Source: Mesotaenium endlicherianum (lineage: Eukaryota > Streptophyta > Zygnematophyceae > Zygnematales > Mesotaeniaceae). Taken from it: a DNA stretch of 24,396 bases. The stretch is taken from NCBI GenBank assembly GCA_009602735.1, contig WELA01000984.1, positions 260,702 to 285,097 on the forward strand. Direction: 5' to 3'. Shown here piece by piece: positions 9,931 to 18,518 of this stretch. Positions within the stretch are counted from its first letter, which is position 1. Every line of letters begins with the position of its first letter. The position numbers and the translations under genes were made by a program. The notes below the pieces were generated by a model. It saw nothing but the letters and a program-made list of their open reading frames with translations. It searched no databases and was not told the origin of the DNA.

Positions 9931-9942
9931 GCTCCGATACCA
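9931..9942 (-). other. Primer-binding site (element 1)
   Basis: On the minus strand TGGTATCGGAGC begins one base after the 5' LTR. It matches the plant initiator-Met tRNA complement TGGTATCAGAGC at 11 of 12 positions, so minus-strand synthesis is probably primed by that tRNA or a variant of it. Confidence 0.8.
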
Positions 9943-9943
9943 C

Positions 9944-10660
9944 TGAAATGAATCGACTTACCAAATAGGCGATTAACAATTAATAAAGATCTTTATATCA
10001 ACAAGTAATCTTTATGAATTTTTGTTAACTGATTAAACGGCAAAAGGACATCACACTAGCAGTGAACAACACTCGCAAATAGAATGCGAGTAAAGTAGCA
10101 TCAATAATGCACTCAGTAAACTCATACAAAGGCAAGGTTAGAAGACAGTGCGTATCAATGGCTTCTCGCCTTGGATTCAGATCTCTCTCAGTAAGCTGTA
10201 CAAGAGAGTTGGCCTCGTTTCCGAATGCCGAACTCGAGAGCAATGCCTAGCATATGTACATGGAATGAGTTTACTGTTCAACGGTCAGTGCGATGGCACC
10301 GCCTACCCGGGAGTTAACCACGTTGGTAGGACCTCGGTTAACCAAATCCACCGCCATCTCCCATCATCCCGAATCGCCATCCATCTTAGGGATGTCATTT
10401 GGCGATTCATCTAGCATACCACACTTAGATGCATCTCGAGGCAGTTCGCTGCTACCGAGTACGGAAGTCAGCTGGCTGTCAAAGAATGTGTCAGCAAGCT
10501 GACTTAAGCTGACTTCAGCCTGCAGCTTTCGACTGAGTCATTGAACTGATATTAATTATAAAGTCCAGCAGGCTGATTATTGACTAGAGTTCAGCAGGCT
10601 GAACTAATTTAAGTGTTATATTTAAATGAATATTATATCATCCAATATACTGATTCATTA
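9944..10660 (-). repeat. 5' LTR of element 1
   Basis: A 717-bp LTR is followed (minus strand) by the primer-binding site and gag. The outer end reads ATTCATTA and then goes straight into GA repeats, lacking the final CA (TG on the minus strand) found in other copies, and there is no duplication of the left flank. It carries TGAGTCA/TGACTCA and the ATAAAGATCTTTAT palindrome. Confidence 0.9.
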
Positions 10661-10666
10661 GAGAGA

Positions 10667-10707
<41 letters not shown>

Positions 10708-10733
10708 AGAGAGAGAGAGAGAGAGAGGGAAAG
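10661..10733. repeat. (GA)n microsatellite
   Basis: About 70 bp of nearly perfect GA repeats with a few interruptions lie between the 5' LTR of element 1 and the next solo LTR. They end in GAAAG (10729-10733), the left TSD of that LTR. Confidence 0.95.
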
Positions 10734-11445
10734 TAAAATGAATCAACAATAGGCGACTTCCTATTAATGAAGATTTATATATCTGAGAGTAATCTATATG
10801 GTATTTTCAGTTGAGTGGTTAAACAGCAAAAGACATCACACTAGCAGTGGACAATACTCGCAAGTCAAATGCGAGTAAACTAGCATCAATAATGCATTTA
10901 GTAAACTGATATATAAGCAAGGCTAGAAGACAGTGCGTATCAATGGCTTCTCGCCTTGGATTCAGGTATCTCTCAGTAAGCAATACAAGAGAGTTGGCTC
11001 GTTTCCAAATGTCGAACTCGAGAGCAATGTCTAGCATATGTACATGGAATGAGTTTACAATTCAACGGCAAGTGCGATGGCACCGCCTACCCGGGAGTTA
11101 ACCACGTTGGTAGGACCTCGGTTATCCAAATCCACCGCCATCTCCCATCATCCCGAATCGCCATCCATCCCAAGGATGTCATCTGGCCATTCATCTAGCA
11201 TATGACACTTAGATGCATATCTAGGCAGTTTGCTGCTACCAAGTACGGAAGTCAACTGGCTGTCAAAGAATGTGTCAGCAAGCTGGCCTGTGTTGACTTC
11301 AGCCTGCTGCTCTCGGCTGAGTCAATAAATTGGTAATTATGTAAAGTCTAACAGACTGAATGTTAACTAGTGTTCAACAAGCTGAACTTATTTAAATATT
11401 CTTTATATATGAATATTATATCTACCAATATATTGATTCATTACA
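10734..11445 (-). repeat. Solo LTR inside a GA tract, TSD GAAAG
   Basis: This 712-bp LTR is the most diverged in the window (for example TAAAATGAATCAACAATAGG at its end, missing several bases). GAAAG at 10729-10733 and 11446-11450 is a perfect 5-bp target duplication. No internal sequence is left, so it is a true solo LTR that landed in a pre-existing purine-rich tract. Confidence 0.92.
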
Positions 11446-11545
11446 GAAAGAGAGGGAGGGAGAGAGGGAGAGAGAAAGGGATAGCGAGAGGGAGAGAGCG
11501 AGAGAGTATAGATAGAGCAAAAGAGAGGGAAGGAAGAGAAGGGGC
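11446..11545 (+). repeat. Purine-rich GA-type low-complexity tract
   Basis: About 100 bp of irregular GAGAGGGA-type sequence continue the GA tract interrupted by the solo LTR. No coding potential. Confidence 0.9.
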
Positions 11546-12184
11546 ACCCGCAATAGCCGTTCAAGCCGAAAGCTAAGGACACTTGCTGTCGAAAGCACAT
11601 ACCAGGCCCCATCACTCACTATCTTCCAATAATCAGCGTGGACAAAAGCCCTGCCTTCACCCCTGCACACCCTTGCACAGTGTGCCATGTGCATCGTGGA
11701 AGTACATCATATAATCACAAAGGAATTCAAAAGAAAGAGGGTAAGAGTAAAAATTAGAACACCCAAGCACGAACAAGGTTGCGGCTAATTTCCACGGTTG
11801 TTAGGTCACCACGGGCTAGCTCCACTAATGGTTGGTCACTTGCATTCGATCACCTCGAGGCACGAAGTGGAACAAAGGGTCGGGATTACGATTGTCTTTG
11901 TAAAGATTGAATTCAAGCATCCTGTAGTGCAGCTCGACTGAGCTTGAGGCTCGAGGTGCCTGCAAAGGTTGAAATTCCTTCTTTTTGGGAAAGGAATGGC
12001 TCCCAGCTCGAATCCTACCCTATTTTGAGTCGGCGCACCTACTTTAGAGGTTCTCCGACTATTTGCCGGCCCTCGTCGAGCGATTTGCCCCAGCATATCT
12101 CGCATACTTTTGAAAAAGTTGGAAACGGCACATACCACCCAATTGCCCATTCTAAGGGTGTATAAATGAGTCTGTAGGCGATTA
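11546..12184. other. Host spacer with no recognisable gene
   Basis: I see no convincing ORF, RNA gene or repeat family in this 640-bp single-copy-looking stretch. Its last 72 bases, with the TSD that follows, recur inverted at 744-820. It is the left flank of element 2. Confidence 0.6.
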
Positions 12185-12189
12185 TGTAT
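12185..12189. other. TSD TGTAT, left copy (element 2)
   Basis: TGTAT here and at 20994-20998 precisely flanks element 2, proving that its two LTRs belong to one insertion. Confidence 0.93.
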
Positions 12190-12246
12190 TGTAATGAATC
12201 AGTATATTAGTGGATATAATATTCATTTAAATAATATAGTTAAATA

Positions 12247-12264
12247 AGTTCAGCCTGCTGAACT
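12247..12264. promoter_or_regulatory. Perfect 18-bp palindrome in U3
   Basis: AGTTCAGC-CT-GCTGAACT has 8-bp arms. It is present, with small changes, in the other LTRs and heads a cluster of similar half-sites up to about 12384. It may be a transcription-factor site or a structural element; no function is shown. Confidence 0.5.
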
Positions 12265-12855
12265 CTAGTTAACAATCAGTCTGCTGGATTTTATACTTAA
12301 TATCAGTTTAATGACTCAGGTCGGAAGTAGCAGGCTGAAGTCAGCTTAAGTCAGCTTGCTGACACATTCTTTGACAGCCAGCTGACTTCCGTACTCGGTA
12401 GCAGCGAACTGCCTCGAGATGCATCTAAGTGTGGTATGCTAGATGAATCGCCAAATGACATCCCTAAGATGGATGACGATTCGGGATGATGGGAGATGGC
12501 GGTGGATTTGGTTAACCGAGGTCCTACCAACGTGGTTAACTCCCGGGTAGGCGGTGCCATCGCACTGGCCGTTGAACAGTAAACTCATTCCATGTACATA
12601 TGCTAGGCATTGCTCTCGAGTTCGGCATTCGGAAACGAGGCCAACTCTCTTGTACAGCTTACTGAGAGCGATCTGAATCCAAGGCGAGAAGTCGTTGATA
12701 CGCAGTGTCTTCTAACCTTGCTTATGTATGAGTCTACCGATTGCATTATTAATGCTAGTTTACTCGCATTTGACTTACGAGTATTATTCACTGCTAGTGT
12801 GTTGTCCTTTGCCGTTTAACCGGTTAACAGGAAATACCACAAAGATTACTTGCTG

Positions 12856-12869
12856 ATATAAAGATCTTT
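12856..12869. promoter_or_regulatory. TATA-like box within a 14-bp palindrome
   Basis: ATAAAGATCTTTAT is self-complementary and overlaps TATAAAG. It is conserved in five of seven full LTRs, damaged in the diverged solo LTR (10734-11445) and changed to ATAAAAAG in the 3' LTR of element 2. It is a candidate core promoter of the element. Confidence 0.4.
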
Positions 12870-12911
12870 ATTTATTGTTAATCGCCTATTTGGTAAGTCG
12901 ATTCATTTCAG

Positions 12912-12923
12912 AGGTATCGGAGC
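12912..12923 (+). other. Primer-binding site (element 2)
   Basis: AGGTATCGGAGC lies one base after the LTR. It equals the element 1 site except that the first base, which pairs with the tRNA terminal A, is A instead of T. Likely initiator-Met tRNA type. Confidence 0.75.
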
Positions 12924-12944
12924 AGTTATCACAGTCTTCTTTGT

Positions 12945-14423
12945 ATGGTAAGGACAAGGTCTCAAACTACCAACTCCCAAGACATGGAGAACCACGATAA
13001 CGAGAATGTCGAAACCCAGGCAGAAAGCCATGTAGCGGAAACCCGTACCTATTCTGAAGCAGTAGCGGATACTGCAGCTAGAGAGGCTGCAGATGAGTCA
13101 GCTGCTATTGCCGCAGTCGCAGCACAGCAAGCTGAGGAGGAGAGAGCCAGATTTGAAGCTGAACAAGTAGCAAAGGCGGCCGTAGATACAGAATGGAGAG
13201 AAGGACAGCCAGCTGATGAGCGCACTGTTGAAGAACTTATGGCATCAAGGGCCAATGTTCTGAACCCACCTCCTGCTGTACAACTCAATGTACCCCTAGG
13301 TCAAATACGTGACCGGCTGAATGCGGCAGGAATTGCTGCTGCAGGAGCGAGAGGGATTGTTGAGGACACTACTCAGCGAGTAGATGCCAATGCTGCTGCT
13401 GCATTTGCTAATCTACCACCCCAGAGTGTAGACTTGGGAGCATTGTTCGTTCAGATGCAGTCGCAAATGGCGACCATGTATCAGTCCCAGCAGGAGGACA
13501 AAAGAATCATAATGTCCCTACTGCGGGACAGAGACCAACTGAGGTCTCAAACCACTAGTGGTGGTGGCCAAGGGCCTAGTAAGCCCAAGCCGAAACCTCC
13601 CCAGGAATATGATCCTGAGGGAAACAGAAAATATTACCTGATCAAGTTTCTCGCAGATGTTGAGCAGTGGCTGGAGAACTACCCGGGACTGCAATATTAC
13701 GAGAAGGTCAGGCACACCGGTGCGCTACTGAAAGGCAGTGCCGCAGACTGGTGGCTTTACTGGAAGGAAGAGCGTAAGGCTCGGCAACTCGGTGACCCTA
13801 CGTGGGTAGAGTTTGTCGAGAAGTTGCATGAGAAGTTTGATGTCATCAACCAGCAGGAGAAAGCTATCTATGCGATGATCTCCCTGACACTGAAGCAGAC
13901 CACTTCAGTTGCTGAGTTTGCTCAAAAGTTCCAGGAGAACATGACGAAGCAGCCAGACTTGCCAGAACGGTATAGGATAGCATACTTCAGGTATGGCTTG
14001 AAATCCGAAGTCTCTGGTCATTTCGCTGAGAAGAAGTATGAGAAACTGGCTGATTTGATCCAGGATGCTGACGCCTGGGATCAGCAGCAGTTCAATCACA
14101 AGCGCCAGAGTAACGCTTTGGTGTCTAAGATTGTCAAAAAGCCCCACGGTTCCTACAATGCAATTGAAGGAGACCAGGCTGAGGATAATCAGGGTGATGA
14201 ATATGAGTATGAGTACAATCCTATTCAGTCTCGAGGTAGAGGTGGGTCTTCTCGAGGCGGCTATGGAAGGGGTGGTGGTAGGACTAAGCTGAGACCAGCC
14301 TCAATAAAATCCACTTGCTACCATTGTCAGCAGAAAGGCCACTACAGAGAACAGTGTCCAGTCAAGCACCCGCCCAAAGTCGAGAGAAAAGACCAGCCTT
14401 TAAAAGACAGCAACAGTCAGTAA
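12945..14423 (+). CDS. gag: gag capsid/nucleocapsid polyprotein (element 2)
   Basis: This Gag has 492 residues, the same length and layout as in element 1: an A/E-rich N-terminal half, a gag core at about 230-385, an acidic DEYEYEY stretch, an RGG box, and a CCHC knuckle [14 protein letters not shown] at 458-471. The ATG is 34 nt from the LTR and overlaps ATG|GTAAGG, a strong match to a splice donor. The last codons contain the slippery site, and the stop codon (14421-14423) lies in the 5' arm of the frameshift stem. The frame is intact although pol is broken. Confidence 0.95.
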   Translation: MVRTRSQTTNSQDMENHDNENVETQAESHVAETRTYSEAVADTAAREAADESAAIAAVAAQQAEEERARFEAEQVAKAAVDTEWREGQPADERTVEELMASRANVLNPPPAVQLNVPLGQIRDRLNAAGIAAAGARGIVEDTTQRVDANAAAAFANLPPQSVDLGALFVQMQSQMATMYQSQQEDKRIIMSLLRDRDQLRSQTTSGGGQGPSKPKPKPPQEYDPEGNRKYYLIKFLADVEQWLENYPGLQYYEKVRHTGALLKGSAADWWLYWKEERKARQLGDPTWVEFVEKLHEKFDVINQQEKAIYAMISLTLKQTTSVAEFAQKFQENMTKQPDLPERYRIAYFRYGLKSEVSGHFAEKKYEKLADLIQDADAWDQQQFNHKRQSNALVSKIVKKPHGSYNAIEGDQAEDNQGDEYEYEYNPIQSRGRGGSSRGGYGRGGGRTKLRPASIKSTCYHCQQKGHYREQCPVKHPPKVERKDQPLKDSNSQ

Positions 14424-14440
14424 TCCAGTCTACTGACTGT
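14399..14440 (+). promoter_or_regulatory. -1 ribosomal frameshift signal, gag to pol (element 2)
   Basis: T TTA AAA (14399-14405) sits in gag phase TTA AAA. The spacer is 7 nt (14406-14412). The stem is ACAGTCAGTA (14413-14422) with TACTGACTGT (14431-14440), ten perfect pairs around an 8-nt loop. The pol frame is open from the heptamer onward. The signal is identical in element 1. Confidence 0.82.
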
Positions 14441-15454
14441 GAGGATGCTAGAGATAGTGAGTCGTCACTAGCTGCCCTCGTAGCAGGTATTATGGGTCCT
14501 GCTGAACTGGATTCACTATGCATGCCTGACAACCAGATAAAGGAGACCATCAGCAATATAGACGTCCAGAGAGTGCACACTCTGGATGCTCTTGTTCCAC
14601 CTGATGTCCAACATTTCTTTGCTACGTCAGGAGAACAATGCGAAAGTCAGGAAAAGACAGTCCCCCCTATCCTACTGCATTGCATGATTGCAGGTAGGAA
14701 GGTGAGGGCATTTGTTGACGGAGGGGCGTCACATACTTTTATCCACAAGGACTTAGTTAAGCGGCTAAGGCTGCCTACTGTCACCCAAGGGAATAGAAAA
14801 ATATTCCTTGGAGATGCCTCAAGTATCCCGGGAGGAGTTATAACCAAGCCTATTGAGGTCCAGTTAGGTTCTGGCATTGCAGTTCTAACTGAAACGCTTA
14901 CATTTGAGGTACTCAACACTGGCTTTTATGATCTCGTGCTAGGCAGGTCCTGGCTTAATAGACATCAAGCTGAAGTGTGTTGGAGCAGAGGTACAGTTAA
15001 AGTGAGAGGAGCCAGTGATGGGCAGACTGACTTGGCACCCACCAGTGCTCTTCCTCTTGTCCTGTGTGGATGGCAAATGAAGGAAAAGAAGAGGCTTCCA
15101 GAAGGATGCAAGTTGCTGAATGCAATGGAGTTCGTCAAAAGCTGGAACCAGAAGGAAGACAGAATGTTCTGTCTGCTGCTAAGAGAGGTACCTCCTCAAC
15201 CTGAAGAAGTGGTTGAGAAAAAGGTAAGCCCTCCGGAGCACCCTACTGCTGCAAAAATTGTTGCTCAGTACACTGATGTGTTTAACATGCCTCCAGGACT
15301 ACCCCCTAAAAGGGAAGTAGATCATAGGATTGATCTATTACCTGGTAGCCAGCCACCCTGGCAACGCACGTATGGCTTGTCTTATTTGAAGAGTGAGGAG
15401 TTGAAAACACAGATTGCAAAGCTGGAGGAAAATGGTTACATTTCTCCCAGTTAA
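14405..15454 (+). pseudogene. pol: pol segment 1: protease to start of reverse transcriptase (element 2)
   Basis: This is the -1 frame continuation of gag, containing the protease VDGGAS and the linker into reverse transcriptase. It ends at a premature TAA (15452-15454) where element 1 has AAA (Lys), just before the conserved [15 protein letters not shown]. The frame itself is not shifted: coding sequence resumes in the same frame after the stop. Nearly identical to element 1 otherwise. Confidence 0.9.
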
Positions 15455-17440
15455 TCACCGTACGGCGCACCTATCCTATTTGTTAAGAAAAAGGATGGCA
15501 GTATGCGGATGTGTGTGGATTACAGAGCCCTGAACAGAATTACAGTAAAGAACAAGTATGCTTTACCCAGAATCGAGGACTTGCTTGATACCCTGTCTGG
15601 CGCTAAGGTGTTCAGTAAGATAGATCTCAAGAGTGGTTATCATCAAATCAGAATTGCTGAGGGGGGTGAACACAAGATTGCTTTCCGCACACGTTATGGA
15701 CACTATGAGTTCAACGTGATGCCATTTGGACTGACTAATGCTCCTGCTACCTTTATGGGTGCTATGAATGACATTTTCAGACCTTATTTGGATAAGTTTG
15801 TGCAAGTTTTCCTGGATGATGTTTTAATTTTCTCTAAAGATGAAGCTCAGCACACTGAACACTTAAAGAAAGTGCTGTACACTCTGCGGAAAAATCACTT
15901 GTATGCTAAAATGAGCAAGTGTGATTTCTTTAAGGAAAGTATTGAATTCTTAGGCCACGTTGTCGGTAAAGAGGGCATCAGTGTGGATCCTAAGAAAGTC
16001 CAGACCATAAGGGACTGGCCAGTACCACAGTCGGTCTCTGAAGTTAGATCCTTCCTCGGGTTGGCTAACCACAAAGGTAGTAAACTGAGTGATCTTACTA
16101 AGAAAGACATCGGGTATGTGTGGGGGGAAGAGCAGCATGCTGCCTTCCAGACCCTTAAAGATGCCCTTTGTTCTGCCCCAGTGCTAGCCGTGTATGACCC
16201 CAGCAAACTGGTGCAGGTGGTTACTGATGCCTCTGACTTTGCCATGGGTGCTATTTTGTTGCAGCCTGCTGACAAAACCACAAAGGATGGTAAGGTACGG
16301 CAGGAGTGGCATCCTGTGTTGTATGAGTCTATGAAATTTAATCCAACGAAGATTAATTACTCAGTGCATGATAAAGAGCTGCTAGCTATCATTCATGTAC
16401 TCAAACAGTGGAGAGCATACTTACATGGTAAAGCTTTTAAGGTGATTACAGATCATTTAGCTCTGACTCACTTTCAGAAGAAGTCCAAGCTGTCGAGGAG
16501 GGAGAACCGCTGGAGCCAGATGCTGGAGCAGTTCCAAGTCCAGATCGACTACAAACCAGGGAAGTTGAATCCTGCTGATGCACTCTCTAGAAGACCTGAC
16601 TTGCAAGAAAGGAACTTTAGTCAGCATGCTGTAGATAAAGTCCTGTGTGCACTCACTTCACTAAAGGTGAAAAAGTCCTTCCTAGAACAACTTAGGAAAG
16701 CCTACCTTTCTGACCCAACATTTGAGCCCAGCCCCACTACTGGTGTGTGTCGTGCTACTGCACTCGGGTATAAGCTTAAGGGAGGGGTCTGGGTGACTGA
16801 AACCACTTCAGGCAGGCTGAAGCTGGTCATTCCTAATAACTTGGAAATAAGGTCTCTCTCACTGAGTCAAGCTCATGACAGCCTCCTGGGTGGACATTTG
16901 GGGCAGGCCAAAACTGTTGGCAAATTGGCGAATTATTATCATTGGGAGGGGTTACCCGGGGAGGTCTTGAAATATGTCAAGTCCTGTAACCAGTGTCAGA
17001 GAAATAAGTCTCGGCACACACCATCCGGAGGTATCTTGCAACCACTGCCCATCCCAGCTGGACGCTGGGAAACTATATCCATGGACTGGGTGGTCACACT
17101 GCCACGAATTGCTAATGGGCATGATTCAATATTGGTAGTCGTGGATAAACTGACAAAAATGGTCATTTTTATCCCCACAACTGTCAAAGTAATTGCACTC
17201 GAAACAGCGAGACAGTTTTACAACCATGTAGTGTGCCAACATGGGCTACCTTCTAATATTATCTCAGACAGAGACTCAAAATTCACCTTTAAGTTCTGGA
17301 GAGCTTTAATGGGGTTAATGGGAGTCAAACAGCTGCTCAGCACAGCAAACCACCCTCAGACTGATGGGCAGACTGAAAGAACTAACCGAGTTCTGCAGGT
17401 TGTGCTGAGGGCATATATTAACCAAAAACAAGATAATTAG
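15455..17440 (+). pseudogene. pol: pol segment 2: reverse transcriptase, RNase H, integrase core (element 2)
   Basis: Same frame as segment 1. Reverse transcriptase keeps [13 protein letters not shown] and FLDD, but compared with element 1 there is an in-frame loss of 10 residues around 16069/16070, removing the highly conserved YYRRFI after LGLAN. RNase H (TDAS, DKELLAI, TDH), the integrase zinc finger (H, H, CNQC) and the D, D, E triad (SMDW, SDRD, QTERTN) are present. It ends at TAG (17438-17440) where element 1 has TGG (Trp). The missing motif suggests that reverse transcriptase would be impaired even with read-through. Confidence 0.92.
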
Positions 17441-18178
17441 GATGACCTGTTGCCTCAAATTCAGTTTGCGGTCAACAGTGCGGTGCACGCGTCAACGGGC
17501 AAGACTCCTTTTGAACTCAGCCTGGGTAGAGTTCCTAAGTCTCCTTTAGATGTACTGGAGGAGTCTTTAACTGACCCTGAAGGGATTGACAACCCGGTCT
17601 CCCTCCAGTTAACTCAGGAGTTTGCTGACACCCTGTCAGAAGTCCAACGAAACTTGCACACGGCCCAAGAAAACCAACAAAAATACGCTAATCAACACCG
17701 TCGGGAGCTGACATTTTTTGAGGGCGATTTAGTCAAACTGCATTCTCAGCACCTGTACCTCCCTGGTGTGGTCAAGAAAAAGCTTGGCCCTGTATGGGTC
17801 GGTCCATATTCGGTGGTCCGTCGTGTCGGTCAGAATGCTTACAAACTAAACATGTCAGCGGACTACAAGGGTCACCCGGTCTTTAATGTCTCCTTCCTGG
17901 AACCATACATCAAAGGTGATACCCTGTTCACAGGTCGTTTACCTGTCCAACCGGGACCGGTCCCCGCTGTCCGGGACGGCGATCCTGAGGAGTATGAGGT
18001 CGATGAGATTTTAGACGCTCGCTTGGTCCGTAGATCGTCTAAATATGTCATGAAGTACCTCATCCGATGGAAGGGTTACGATGCCTCTGGGGACACTTGG
18101 GAATTTCAAGACCAGCTGACCAATGCCAAAGGGGCGTTGAAACGATTCCACCTTCGGGCGGCTGGGGCACCTCCCTAA
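17441..18178 (+). pseudogene. pol: pol segment 3: integrase C-terminus and chromodomain (element 2)
   Basis: Same frame, after the nonsense codon. It contains the end of the integrase core, the GPY/F motif LGPVWVGPYSVV, the VFNVSFLEPY linker, and a C-terminal chromodomain (EEYEVDEILDAR, then YLIRWKGYDASGDTWEF). This combination defines the chromovirus branch of Ty3/gypsy. It stops at 18178, followed by the linker to aORF. Confidence 0.93.
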
Positions 18179-18518
18179 CAGTCATTTCAGTTGACACGGG
18201 AAGGTGACAAGAGGTNAGAGGTCCGGTCTCCATATAAGTTGGAGGGAATGCGACAGTTAGTGACAGTTGTGACAGGCAGCCCACCTTTAAAATTAAGTTG
18301 GAGGGAGAGGTATTCTGTGGTATTCTCTGATCACCATATTACACACTCAACCTGCGCTCACACTCACTTGCTCTCCAACTCAATTTTCCCTTATATTTAC
18401 TCACACCAGGTATTCCACACTAGGAACTCTCCCGATCGCGTTCCTCTTCATCAAGAGCACTCAGTTGCGGCAAAATATCATGACTTCACTAACTGCATTG
18501 TGTTTATGATTGAGCAGG
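18179..18518 (+). other. pol-aORF linker with two internal PPT-like motifs
   Basis: The first 85 bp or so match element 1; after GACAGTTAGTGA the two elements become unalignable. AAGTTGGAGGGA, the exact polypurine-tract 12-mer, occurs at 18236-18247 and again at 18295-18306. One undetermined base (N) lies at 18216. The end of the linker carries the putative splice acceptor. Confidence 0.75.
18489..18518 (+). promoter_or_regulatory. Putative 3' splice site before aORF (element 2)
   Basis: CACTAAC with its CTAAC at 18489-18493 lies 25 nt before CAG|G (AG ending at 18517), and the aORF ATG starts at 18519. Element 1 has the same layout at nearly the same spacing although the surrounding sequence differs. 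Confidence 0.5.

Larger units (their letters stand above)
1144..10660 (-). mobile_element. Element 1: Ty3/gypsy chromovirus with extra 3' ORF
   Basis: This is a complete element on the minus strand: 5' LTR 10660-9944, primer-binding site, gag, pol in the -1 frame, chromodomain, aORF, polypurine tract, and 3' LTR 1864-1144. Without the nested solo LTR and its extra TSD copy (724 bp) it is about 8.79 kb, nearly the length of element 2. The two LTRs differ at about 12% of positions over the first 200 bp (hand alignment), far more than gag/pol differ between elements. The left flank (CTTCT) is not repeated on the right, where the LTR lacks its last two bases and abuts (GA)n. It is probably a recombinant or rearranged copy. 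Confidence 0.9.
12190..12910 (+). repeat. 5' LTR of element 2
   Basis: A 721-bp LTR with TG...CA ends. The U3 start holds the perfect palindrome AGTTCAGCCTGCTGAACT (12247-12264) and several related GCTGA/TCAGC boxes, plus TGACTCA near 12311. A TATA-like TATAAAG lies at 12857-12863, inside ATAAAGATCTTTAT, 47 bp before the LTR end. If that is the promoter, R and U5 are very short. Confidence 0.95.

Noticed and set aside
11996..12028. Possible tRNA T-arm (GCTCGAATCC)
   Set aside because: No A-box, acceptor stem or cloverleaf can be built around it.
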